DNA of 64,000 nucleotides from an uncultured Clostridia bacterium (lineage in GTDB: Bacteria > Bacillota > Clostridia > UBA1381). Of this stretch, positions 34,319 through 42,600 are shown in pieces. Location of the stretch: assembly GCA_934501535.1 (NCBI GenBank), contig CAKSUM010000014.1, positions 24,228 through 88,227 of the forward strand. The letters run 5' to 3'. Positions within the stretch are counted from its first letter, which is position 1; each line of letters begins with the position of its first letter. Under the pieces are notes generated by a model, which was not told the origin of the DNA, did not search any database, and saw only the letters and a list, made by a program, of their open reading frames with translations. Position numbers and translations under genes: made by a program.

Positions 34319-36466
34319 GTGAAGAAAATAAACTTATTATTGACGGTTATTACAGTATGTATCTTTTTTACACTCTGCAATATATCGGTATTGGCGGTTT
34401 CCGGAGGCGGCGGAGCACTTACCCAAACTTCCGCCGGGAAAAATTGGATATTGGAATATGAAATATCAAATAATGTGGCTATAATTGTTGGCTGTAATAA
34501 AGATGCAAGCGGAGAAATTGTCATACCCGAAACAATTGGAAGTTATCCGGTAACAAGTATCGGCAGTTCTGCATTTGAAGGTTGCAGCAATTTAACAAGC
34601 ATAACAATCCCTGACAGCGTAAGGATCATTGGCGATGCTGCATTTTCAAATTGCAGCGGCTTAACAAGCATAACGATACCTGACAGCGTAGCGAGCATTG
34701 GCTATGGTGCATTTAATCGGTGTAGCAGTTTAACAAGTATCACAATCCCTGACGGTGTAACGAGCATTGGCAGTTCTGCATTTTACTATTGCAGCAACTT
34801 AACAAGTATCACAATCCCGAACAGTGTAAAGAGAATTGGCAATTATGCATTTTACTATTGCAGCAACTTAACAAGTATTACAATCCCGAACAGTGTAAAG
34901 AGCATTGGCACTGAGACATTTTACTATTGCAGGAGTTTAACAAGTATCACAGTTCCTGACAGCATAAAGAGTATTGGCAATGAGGCATTTTATGGTTGCG
35001 AAAGCTTGACAAGCATCACAATACCTGACGGTGTAACGAGCATTGGCTATGGTGCATTTTCGGGTTGTAGCAGCTTGACAAGCATTACAATCCCGGATGG
35101 CGTGACGAGTATTAGTGATTCTGCATTTTATGGCTGCAGCAGTTTAACAAGCGTCACAATCCCCTACCGTGTGACGAGAATTGGTGATTGGGCATTTTCG
35201 AGTTGCAGGGGTTTAACAAGCGTAACAATGCTTGACGGCGTAACGAGAATTAGTAATGGTGCATTTTCGAGTTGCAGCAGCTTAACAAGTATCACAATAC
35301 CTGACAGTGTAACCAGCATTGGTTATAATGCATTTTCGGGTTGCAGCAACTTAACAAGTATCACAATCCCTGACGGTGTAACCGGCTTTGGCAGTTCTGC
35401 ATTTTCGGGTTGCAGTAGCTTGACAAGCATCACAATCCCTGACAGTGTAACCAGCATTGCCGGTTCTGCATTTGAAGATTGCAGCAGTCTAACAAGTATC
35501 ACAATCCCGAACAGTGTAACGAGTATTTTTTATCATACATTTTCGGGTTGCAGCAGCTTGACAAGTATCACAATCCCTGACAGTGTAACGAGCATTGGTA
35601 ATTCTGCATTTCGGGGTTGCAGCAATTTGATAAGTGTTACGATCCCGAACAGCGTAACGAGCATTGGTGATGGTGTATTTCGGGGTTGCAGCGGCTTAGC
35701 AAGTATCACAATCCCTGATGGTGTAACCGGCATTGGCAAGGAAACATTTTATGGTTGCGGCAGCTTGACAAAAATAATAATCCCGAACAGCGCAACGAGC
35801 ATTGGTAATTCTGCATTTTATGGTTGCGGCTTAACAAGTATCACAATCCCTGATGGTGTAACGAGCGTTGGCGATTCTGCATTTGAAGATTGCAGCGGCT
35901 TGACAAACGTCACAATTCCTAACAGTGTAACGAGTATCGGCAGTTCTGCATTTTATGGCTGCAGCAGCTTAACGAGCATAACAATTCCTGACGGTGTAAC
36001 GAGTATTGGTGATAATGCATTTGAAAGTTGCAGCAGCTTGAAAAGAATAATACTGCCGAATAGCATCACAAACATTGGACAGGAAACGTTTTTGAATTGC
36101 ATCAACCTTTCAGATGTATACTATGACGGAACACAAGATGAATGGAATAATATAGATATTGACCATTACGGAAATAATTATCTAAATTCAGCAACCATAC
36201 ATTTTCAAACAATTCCAATATATACAGAAACATCTGCATCGGATAACGGAAAGAATTTTAATATTAAGCTTGTCAACACAGCAAGCGGAAGTACCGTTGT
36301 TTTAGCGTTGTACTATAACGGAAAGTTTATTGAGATGCAATCGAAAAAATATAACGGTACGGATATTTCATTTACAACCGATAAATCATACACTGACGCA
36401 AAAGTTATGATTTGGGAAAATATTCGTGATATGACGCCCGTATGCGGTGTTGAAATTGTAAAATAA
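34319..36466 (+). CDS. Secreted BspA-type leucine-rich-repeat protein
   Basis: 715 residues. Signal peptide (KKINLLLTVITVCIFFTLC..., cleavage near VLA-VSG). From ~80 to ~590, 22 consecutive ~23-residue LRR_5 repeats of the type CSSLTSITIPDSVTSIGSSA, one of which (the 19th) is a residue short. A degenerate last repeat (LSDVYYDGTQDEWNN) and a ~90-residue beta domain (SDNGKNFNIKLVNTASG..., ending MTPVCGVEIVK) follow. BspA-like proteins are secreted or surface proteins that bind host matrix or other cells. No SLH or sortase signal, so how it stays on the wall is unclear. GTG start behind a weak GGGGGA. Confidence 0.88.
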   Translation: MKKINLLLTVITVCIFFTLCNISVLAVSGGGGALTQTSAGKNWILEYEISNNVAIIVGCNKDASGEIVIPETIGSYPVTSIGSSAFEGCSNLTSITIPDSVRIIGDAAFSNCSGLTSITIPDSVASIGYGAFNRCSSLTSITIPDGVTSIGSSAFYYCSNLTSITIPNSVKRIGNYAFYYCSNLTSITIPNSVKSIGTETFYYCRSLTSITVPDSIKSIGNEAFYGCESLTSITIPDGVTSIGYGAFSGCSSLTSITIPDGVTSISDSAFYGCSSLTSVTIPYRVTRIGDWAFSSCRGLTSVTMLDGVTRISNGAFSSCSSLTSITIPDSVTSIGYNAFSGCSNLTSITIPDGVTGFGSSAFSGCSSLTSITIPDSVTSIAGSAFEDCSSLTSITIPNSVTSIFYHTFSGCSSLTSITIPDSVTSIGNSAFRGCSNLISVTIPNSVTSIGDGVFRGCSGLASITIPDGVTGIGKETFYGCGSLTKIIIPNSATSIGNSAFYGCGLTSITIPDGVTSVGDSAFEDCSGLTNVTIPNSVTSIGSSAFYGCSSLTSITIPDGVTSIGDNAFESCSSLKRIILPNSITNIGQETFLNCINLSDVYYDGTQDEWNNIDIDHYGNNYLNSATIHFQTIPIYTETSASDNGKNFNIKLVNTASGSTVVLALYYNGKFIEMQSKKYNGTDISFTTDKSYTDAKVMIWENIRDMTPVCGVEIVK
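34551..36107 (+). repeat. 69-bp coding tandem repeats of the LRR gene
   Basis: About 22 copies of a 69-bp unit encoding the LRR_5 repeat, with strong nucleotide similarity between copies and a 3-bp deletion in the copy around 35823. Likely to vary in copy number by recombination. Confidence 0.85.
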
Positions 36467-36509
36467 TTAAATATTCTCAATTCTCAAAAGGATGGACGGA
36501 GTATCGAAC

Positions 36510-36569
36510 ATGATCTTAAAACCTGCCGTCAGCATTGAAAAACAAAACCTCATTGACGGCGGCAAATAA
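36510..36569 (+). pseudogene. Remnant of HTH/replication-type mobile gene
   Basis: A 19-codon fragment (MILKPAVSIEKQNLIDGGK). Its 38-bp core (36525-36562) is repeated with three mismatches at 55217-55254 inside a decayed HTH gene. No ribosome site. Evidence of past mobile-element activity beside the recombinase. Confidence 0.5.
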
Positions 36570-36580
36570 AATTTATAAAG

Positions 36581-36622
36581 AAAGCGATTGTATTTCGGAT
36601 AACAAAATTACAATCGCTTTTT
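36581..36622 (+). terminator. Rho-independent terminator
   Basis: AAAGCGATTGTA (36581-36592) pairs with TACAATCGCTTT (36609-36620), followed by T. It isolates the recombinase from the LRR gene. Confidence 0.8.
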
Positions 36623-36653
36623 AATATGCGAAAAAATCAATTTATCATTAATA

Positions 36654-36682
36654 TTGACAATCCTTTTCGGTGATAATATAGA
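36654..36682 (+). promoter_or_regulatory. Sigma-A promoter of the recombinase
   Basis: TTGACA (36654-36659), a 17-nt spacer, then TATAGA (36677-36682), 51 nt before ATG 36733. Confidence 0.7.
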
Positions 36683-36732
36683 AAAACACAAGTAAACGGT
36701 AAAATAAACATATGGAAAGGACGCTGATCAAT

Positions 36733-37575
36733 ATGAAAAAAATCACAAATGAACTGATTAAAAAATTTGAAAGTTATCTTATTAACGAAGAAAAATCCTC
36801 TGCAACACTTGAAAAATATATCAGAGATGTAACCGCTTTTCAAGAGTGGCTCGGAGAAAGAAAAGCAGAAAAAGTCCTTGTAATGGAGTACAAGCAAAAG
36901 CTGATTGAAAACTATGCCCCGGCAAGCGTCAATTCTATGCTTTCATCAATAAATAGTTTCTTCGAGTATGCGCAATGGTTTGAATGCAAAGTTAAAAGCA
37001 TTAAAATCCAAAGGCAAATCTTTGCAAATAAAGATAAGGAGCTGACTAAATCGGAATATGAAAAACTTCTTACAGCGGCAAATAAAAAAGCAAATAAAAA
37101 ACTTTATATGCTTATGCAAACAATATGCAGCACCGGAATAAGAGTTTCCGAATTACAATACATCTCTACTGATGCCGTAAAAAAAGGCAAAGCCGTTATA
37201 AACTGCAAGGGCAAAATGAGAGTTGTAATACTGCCGAAGCAACTTTGCAGAATATTATCGTCATATATCAAGAAACAAAAAATATTATCGGGAGCAATCT
37301 TCGTTACCGGGAACGGAAAACCGTTAGACCGCAGCAACATATGGAAATTAATGAAAAGCATATGTGAAAGTGCGGGCGTGTCCAAAGACAAAGTGTTTCC
37401 GCATAATTTAAGACACTTATTTGCCAGGACGTATTATTCATTGGAAAAAGATGTGGTAAGGCTTGCTGATATCCTCGGTCACTCAAGTGTTAACACAACA
37501 AGGATTTATACTATGGAAACGGGAGAACAACACAGAATTCAAATTCAAAAACTGGGACTTCTTCTCAGGTGTTAA
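36733..37575 (+). CDS. Tyrosine site-specific recombinase
   Basis: 280 residues from ATG 36733 (GGAAAGGA 11 nt before; ATG 36712 is possible). N-terminal SAM-like DNA-binding domain (KFESYLINEEKSSATLEKYI) and a C-terminal catalytic domain with all the hallmarks: Arg in CSTGIRVSEL, Lys in NCKGKMR, HNLRH box (PHNLRHLFA), His in ILGHSSVNTT and Tyr in TRIYTM. Small XerC/D-like integrase. It ends 10 nt before the first of two perfect 26-bp inverted repeats that enclose a promoter, so its likely job is to invert that segment, as FimB/FimE-type or RecV-type recombinases do (inference). No excisionase nearby. Confidence 0.9.
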   Translation: MKKITNELIKKFESYLINEEKSSATLEKYIRDVTAFQEWLGERKAEKVLVMEYKQKLIENYAPASVNSMLSSINSFFEYAQWFECKVKSIKIQRQIFANKDKELTKSEYEKLLTAANKKANKKLYMLMQTICSTGIRVSELQYISTDAVKKGKAVINCKGKMRVVILPKQLCRILSSYIKKQKILSGAIFVTGNGKPLDRSNIWKLMKSICESAGVSKDKVFPHNLRHLFARTYYSLEKDVVRLADILGHSSVNTTRIYTMETGEQHRIQIQKLGLLLRC

Positions 37576-37585
37576 ATAAAAAACC

Positions 37586-37611
37586 ACATAATCTGTATTA
37601 TGTGGTTGAAA
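37586..37611 (+). repeat. Left 26-bp inverted repeat of invertible segment
   Basis: Begins ACATAATCTGTATTATGTGG and continues TTGAAA. It is the exact reverse complement of 37838-37863. Together with the preceding AACC it also forms an 11-bp self-complementary hairpin (37582-37607) that could terminate the recombinase transcript. Confidence 0.8.
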
Positions 37612-37640
37612 TATATAAAATTTTAAAAATAACATAGTTA

Positions 37641-37669
37641 ATTATATCACCAAAGTCGTATTTTGTCAA
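37641..37669 (-). promoter_or_regulatory. Perfect sigma-A promoter inside the invertible segment, currently reversed
   Basis: Minus strand: TTGACA (37669-37664), a 17-nt spacer, then TATAAT (37646-37641). It transcribes back towards the recombinase. Inversion about the repeats would place it at about 37780-37808 on the plus strand, reading into the TetR/T7SS genes. Confidence 0.75.
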
Positions 37670-37729
37670 TAAATATCGGTAAATTTGGAGAATTTTGTTG
37701 AAATACATAATAAACAGCGCAACATAATC

Positions 37730-37761
37730 AGACCAATGCCCGTTTTATCAATCATTGGTCT
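37730..37761. other. Hairpin in the invertible segment
   Basis: AGACCAATG (37730-37738) pairs with CATTGGTCT (37753-37761), 14-nt loop. A T-run follows only 12 nt later, so termination is doubtful; it may be a protein-binding palindrome in the middle of the segment. Confidence 0.45.
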
Positions 37762-37837
37762 AAAAGTCATTGCTTTTTTTGCAAAATCCTGCTTAGTTCT
37801 TTTATGCAAAATAAAAATAACAGCATCTTTATTAAAT

Positions 37838-37863
37838 TTTCAACCACATAATACAGATTATGT
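37838..37863 (-). repeat. Right 26-bp inverted repeat of invertible segment
   Basis: Exact reverse complement of 37586-37611; 226 bp separate the two copies. It ends 77 nt before the TetR start, and no -35/-10 pair can be found in those 77 nt. Confidence 0.8.
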
Positions 37864-37898
37864 AGCGGTTAATTTAATTTTTTTTGCGTTAAATTATG

Positions 37899-37912
37899 AC
37901 CGACCGGTCGGT
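37899..37912. promoter_or_regulatory. Palindromic TetR-type operator
   Basis: A perfect 14-bp palindrome, ACCGACCGGTCGGT, 27 nt before the TetR start and downstream of the invertible segment. Similar GC palindromes in AT-rich surroundings are typical TetR-family operators, so autorepression is likely. Confidence 0.65.
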
Positions 37913-37939
37913 ATAGTTGAATCAAAAGAGGTGTTGCCA

Positions 37940-38509
37940 GTGCTTAGTGATGAACAGAGAGAGCGGAAAAAACAAGAACTATTGGAAAAATGTTTTGAAC
38001 TATTTGTAGAGCAGGGGTTGGAGAATACCAGCCTTAATGAGCTGGTAGCATACTGCAATGTTCACAAATCAACTATGTATAGCTATTTTGGTTCAAAGGA
38101 TGAAATAGTAATTGAATGTGCAAAGATGCATATGCTTGAACTTGATAAGATGTTCGGCAATGTATTTAAAAATCCGCCGAAAACACTTAAAGAAGTATTG
38201 CAGCGCGGTTTTGAAAAAATAGCGGAGGAAAAAAGTAAATTAAGGTTTATCTATCAAGTTATATCAAGTCCGCTGTGCGGAGAACAAGCACAAAAAGAAT
38301 TATCTTCAATCTATATGAAGTATGTAGATTATTCCGGACCTATTGCGAAAATGTATAATGTTGACGAGGCGGAATTCAGAACATTTTTTATTCTCTTTTT
38401 AAGCACAATGCACGACTATTGCATGTGGGGAAATGAATTTCTCGCCAGAGAAAAACTTGTGTATATATATAACAAGGTAGCGGAATTAGACAAAAATAAA
38501 GTAAATTAA
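37940..38509 (+). CDS. TetR-family regulator, first gene of the T7SS operon
   Basis: 189 residues. The N-terminal HTH is typical (CFELFVEQGLENTSLNELV...VHKSTMYSYFGSKDEIV), followed by an all-helical ligand domain (FRTFFILFLSTMHDYCMWG). The open frame extends far upstream through the invertible segment, but GTG 37940 with AAGAGGTG 6 nt before it starts the family-type N-terminus (LSDEQRERKKQELL). A perfect palindrome lies just ahead of it. Only 15 nt separate it from the SPFH gene, so it heads the secretion operon and probably represses it in response to a small ligand (inference). Confidence 0.85.
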   Translation: MLSDEQRERKKQELLEKCFELFVEQGLENTSLNELVAYCNVHKSTMYSYFGSKDEIVIECAKMHMLELDKMFGNVFKNPPKTLKEVLQRGFEKIAEEKSKLRFIYQVISSPLCGEQAQKELSSIYMKYVDYSGPIAKMYNVDEAEFRTFFILFLSTMHDYCMWGNEFLAREKLVYIYNKVAELDKNKVN

Positions 38510-38524
38510 GGAGTTGTTTTCAAA

Positions 38525-39661
38525 ATGGCTATGATTGACAGAATAAAATATGACGGTCCGCAAAATGCTTCGCCTTGGCTGATTTACAAATATCCAAGTG
38601 AAGAATTTGTTTTGGGTTCGCAGCTGATTGTAAATCAGGGACAGGAAGCATTGTTCTTCAAGGGGGGCGAAGCACTCGATTTATTCGGTGCGGGAACTCA
38701 CACTTTACATACAGGAAATCTGCCCTTATTAAAAAAAATAGTTAATTTGCCGTTTGGCGGAGAAACACCTTTCTCGGCGGAAATTTATTATATCAATAAA
38801 ACGTCAAAATTGGATATGAATTGGGGTACTGCAAACCCGTTTCAACTTGAAGATCCTAAATACGGTCTTATACTTTCAATAAGGTCGCACGGTAAGTATG
38901 GGCTGCGTATTACAGACTCAAGAATGTTTGTTAATGAGCTTGTCGGCGCTATCCCTAACGGTACAACGGTAAACTATCAGTTTGTCGCAAGTTATTTCAG
39001 CGGATTATTGACTGCATATGTAAAAACCGTTATCTCAAACTTTATGATTAAGCAAAAAATATCATTTCTTGAGGTGACAGCATATTTAAGAGAATTGTCG
39101 GAAGAATGTCAAAAAGAGATTTCAAACGAATTCGACAAATACGGTGTTGAAATACAAAATTTCTTTATTGAAGCTATTTCGCCTCCGAAGGAAGAGTTTG
39201 AAAAACTTCGCACATACAAAGAAGAGCTGTCTTTGGGAAATGATTTTTATAAACAGCGCCGTTCGTTTGATGTGTTGGAAAAGCTTGCCGATAATCCCAA
39301 TGCCGGCGGAATGGCTAATGCAGGAATCGGATTGGGTATGGGCTTGGGCGCCGCTCCCAATATAGGAAATATCTTTGGCGGAATTGGTGAAAACACCATG
39401 AACACCAATCCTCAAACGGGTACGCAGGGAAAAGTCTGCCCCAAATGCTCTGCGCCGGTGGCTGACGGATTGAAGTTTTGCGGTAATTGCGGTGAGAAAA
39501 TAAGCAATTCAATAATATGTCCGTCATGTAATCACGAAAATCCCGAAAACACGAAGTTCTGCGGTAACTGCGGTCAAAAACTTGTAAACAAGTGCAGTGA
39601 GTGCGGAACGGAAAACGATTTGGGTCAAAAATACTGCGGTAATTGCGGAAATAAGCTGTAA
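38525..39661 (+). CDS. SPFH-domain protein with three zinc ribbons
   Basis: 378 residues. Residues ~20-250 are an SPFH/band-7 domain of the YdjI (virion-core-like) type: GSQLIVNQGQEALFFKGG, LFGAGTHTL, YGLRITDSRMFV, QNFFIEAISPPKEEFEKL. A Gly-rich linker (ANAGIGLGMGLGAAPNIGN) is followed by three CxxC...CGNCG zinc ribbons (CPKCSAPVADGLKFCGNCG; CPSCNHENPENTKFCGNCG; CSECGTENDLGQKYCGNCG). SPFH proteins form membrane-associated rings or microdomains; here it could organise the secretion machine or respond to envelope stress. AAGGAG before ATG; second gene of the operon. Confidence 0.85.
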   Translation: MAMIDRIKYDGPQNASPWLIYKYPSEEFVLGSQLIVNQGQEALFFKGGEALDLFGAGTHTLHTGNLPLLKKIVNLPFGGETPFSAEIYYINKTSKLDMNWGTANPFQLEDPKYGLILSIRSHGKYGLRITDSRMFVNELVGAIPNGTTVNYQFVASYFSGLLTAYVKTVISNFMIKQKISFLEVTAYLRELSEECQKEISNEFDKYGVEIQNFFIEAISPPKEEFEKLRTYKEELSLGNDFYKQRRSFDVLEKLADNPNAGGMANAGIGLGMGLGAAPNIGNIFGGIGENTMNTNPQTGTQGKVCPKCSAPVADGLKFCGNCGEKISNSIICPSCNHENPENTKFCGNCGQKLVNKCSECGTENDLGQKYCGNCGNKL

Positions 39662-39681
39662 AAGAGGTGAAAAAACAGAAT

Positions 39682-42600
39682 ATGGGCAAATATTCAGCAT
39701 ATTTTTACATAGATAATCAATTAATGCAATTTGATCTCGATTTACTGTTAAATAACTGTGCCGATAATTATTTAAGTGAATCAATTGTCCCGGTCGGAGG
39801 CAAAAAATTATTCCCAATCAGAACAGAGAATAAAAAATATTACCTTTATGGAAATTTTCGTAATTGGGAAATTGTTTGTGACGGAAATGAAGTTACAGAG
39901 AAAGTTGAAATATCACACGGAAGTTACATCAATTTTTCATCCGGGAAATGCGCATATTCTGTTTTGATATCAGATACGGCTGATTTCAGCATATATAATA
40001 ATTGTCCTGAAATTCAAAAAAATCAGAATATCTTTATAGGCAGGGCTCCGGAGAGCAATATTGTAATAGATATAAATGACAGCGTATCAAGAAAGCATGC
40101 TGCTATAAGATTAGACGCATCCGGCAAAGGCTTTGCAGAGGATTTGTCACGCAAAACCGGTGTTTTTCTGAATGGAAAAAGAATTGTTTCATGCGAATTG
40201 AAATGCGGGGACATTATACATATAATGGGTGTGTCTATCTGTTTTATGGGTACATTTCTTATTGTCCCCAAAAATATTACCGTGAACGGAATGAAAGAGG
40301 TCAAATCTTTTGATGTTTCGCAGCCCACAGATAAAGAGCCCGAAGATACTTATGCAAGGACGCCCAGAATATTAAAGTCATTAGACAGAAACAAAATAAT
40401 TATAGATGCACCTACGCAACCTCAAAAATCCAAACAGCAGCCTTTTATACTGGTGGCAGGTCCTTCTGCGACAATGGCATTGGGTATGATGGCAAGCTTT
40501 GGAGTAACTTTGGCAAATGCATTGAACGGCGGAAACATATCTTCAACCATTACCGGCGGAGTAATGGTCATAAGTATGTTGCTGGGTTCATTAATGTGGC
40601 CTTCTTTACTGAGAAACTATAATAAAAGACAGGAAATCGCGAACGAAAAGTATAGGGTAGAAAAATATAGATACTATTTGTCGGAAAAAGAAGCGGAAAT
40701 AAAAAAATCCTATGAAAGAAATTGCAGAATATGGAATGAAAATCTTTTGCCGGCACCCGGCAGACTATCTCAAATTATTTTTAAACGAAGTATAAATCTT
40801 TGGGAAAGAACATTTACGGATGAGGATTTTCTGCATATCAGGCTTGGAATCGGCTCCGGATTGTTTGAAACGGAAATTCAACATCCCAATAAAGGTTTTA
40901 CATTGCATGATGATGCGCTGATTGATGAAGCAATAAACTTAGCAAACAAATACAAAATGCTGGAAAATGTTCCGATCGGAGTATCGCTGATAAATCAAAG
41001 AACGGTCGGAATAGTCGGAGAAAGCGAAAAAATACATAATACACTCAGATGTATGATTTTAAATATAGCTGCGCTTCACTCCCCTGAAGATGTAAAGATT
41101 TGTGTTATCTGCAATGAACTTCAGGCTGAGCAGGCGGAGTGGATAAAAGATTTGCCTCATTGTTGGAATTCGGCTAAAACAATGCGCTATTTTGCAGCTA
41201 ATAATATGGAAGCACAAAGACTGCTCAATGATATGGATGAAAAAATCCGGGAAAGAGAAGAACTGACAGAAAAAGATGCAGTCAGAACTCCTCATATCAT
41301 AGTTGTTGTTTTAGATGAAAAATCAGTTGAAAATGTACCTTTTTACAGATACTTAATTGATTCCGAAAACAATGTCGGAATATCCTCTGTTTTTATTGCG
41401 GAACACTTTAACAGAATTCCTAAAGAGTGCACCGCAATAATTCAAAATGAAAAAGATATATGCGGTATTTATACGAGGAACGAAAACAATAACAGATTTG
41501 TTTGTTTTAAATCTGATGAGTTTAAATTGACAGACGCTCAAAAAATCAGCCGGAGTTTATCTGAAATTCCCGTAAAGGTTGAGAAAACAAAGCTCAGTGT
41601 TCCTGACCGTGTATCGTTTTTGGATATGTATAAGGCAGGAAATATTGAGGATCTGTCAATTGAGCAAAAATGGGCAAATAATATGTCGGACAAAACCCTT
41701 GCCGTTCCTGTCGGAATAAAAGCGGGAGGAGAATTGTTTTGTTTGGATATACATGAAAAATACCATGGTTGTCACGGATTGGTCGCCGGAATGACCGGCT
41801 CGGGCAAGAGTGAATTTTTGCAGGCGTTTATATTATCAGCCTTAATTAATTTCAGCCCTAATGAAATTGCATTTGTATTGGTTGATTTTAAAGGCGGCGA
41901 TATGGCACGGCCGTTTTTGAAGGTTCCCCATTTATCCGCAACCATATCAAATCTGTCCGGAAATATTTTGTACAGAGCATTGGTTTCTTTGGAGGCTGAA
42001 GTTAAATCAAGACAAAAAATATTTAATGAAGCTGCGTCATTGCTGGGAATTGATAAAATTGATATTAATTCATATCACAAATATTTTAAGGAAGGCAGAT
42101 TGACATTGCCGCTGCCGCATTTGGTAATTGTAATAGATGAGTTTGCACAGTTAAAATCCCAGCAACCTGAATTTATGGCTAAACTTGTTGAAATAGCGCA
42201 GGTCGGACGAAGTTTGGGAATTCATCTGATATTAGCCACACAAAAACCGAGCGGTGTTGTTGATCCGCAAATATGGAGTAACTCAAGATTTAAAGTGTGT
42301 TTGAAGGTTTTGGATAAGCAGGATAGTGCGGAGATGATAAACAGACCGGATGCTGCGTTAATAAAATCTCCCGGACGTGCTTATGTTCAGGTGGGTTATG
42401 ACGAAATTTTTGAACAATTACAATCCGGTTACAGCGGTGCGGATTATGTTGAAAAAAAAGAATATACAGATGATGAAGATGTGACCGTAACGCTTATGAA
42501 TTCTGCCGCTATGCCGATTAGAAGCGCCCGCAGTGTATCGGGAAATCTTAAGAGCGGTAAAACTCAGTTAGAAGAAATCATAAATAAGATTATTGAAATC

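Noticed and set aside
34551..36107. Regular ~69-bp repeats that could be mistaken for a CRISPR array
   Set aside because: The repeats are in frame, encode a standard LRR_5 unit throughout and have no unique spacers.
37730..37773. Hairpin plus T-run in the invertible segment as a terminator
   Set aside because: The T-run begins 12 nt after the stem, too far for an intrinsic terminator; listed only as a hairpin.
37685..37939. N-terminal extension of the TetR frame back to 37685
   Set aside because: It runs through the inverted repeat and segment, has no family similarity, and a good ribosome site with GTG stands at 37940.
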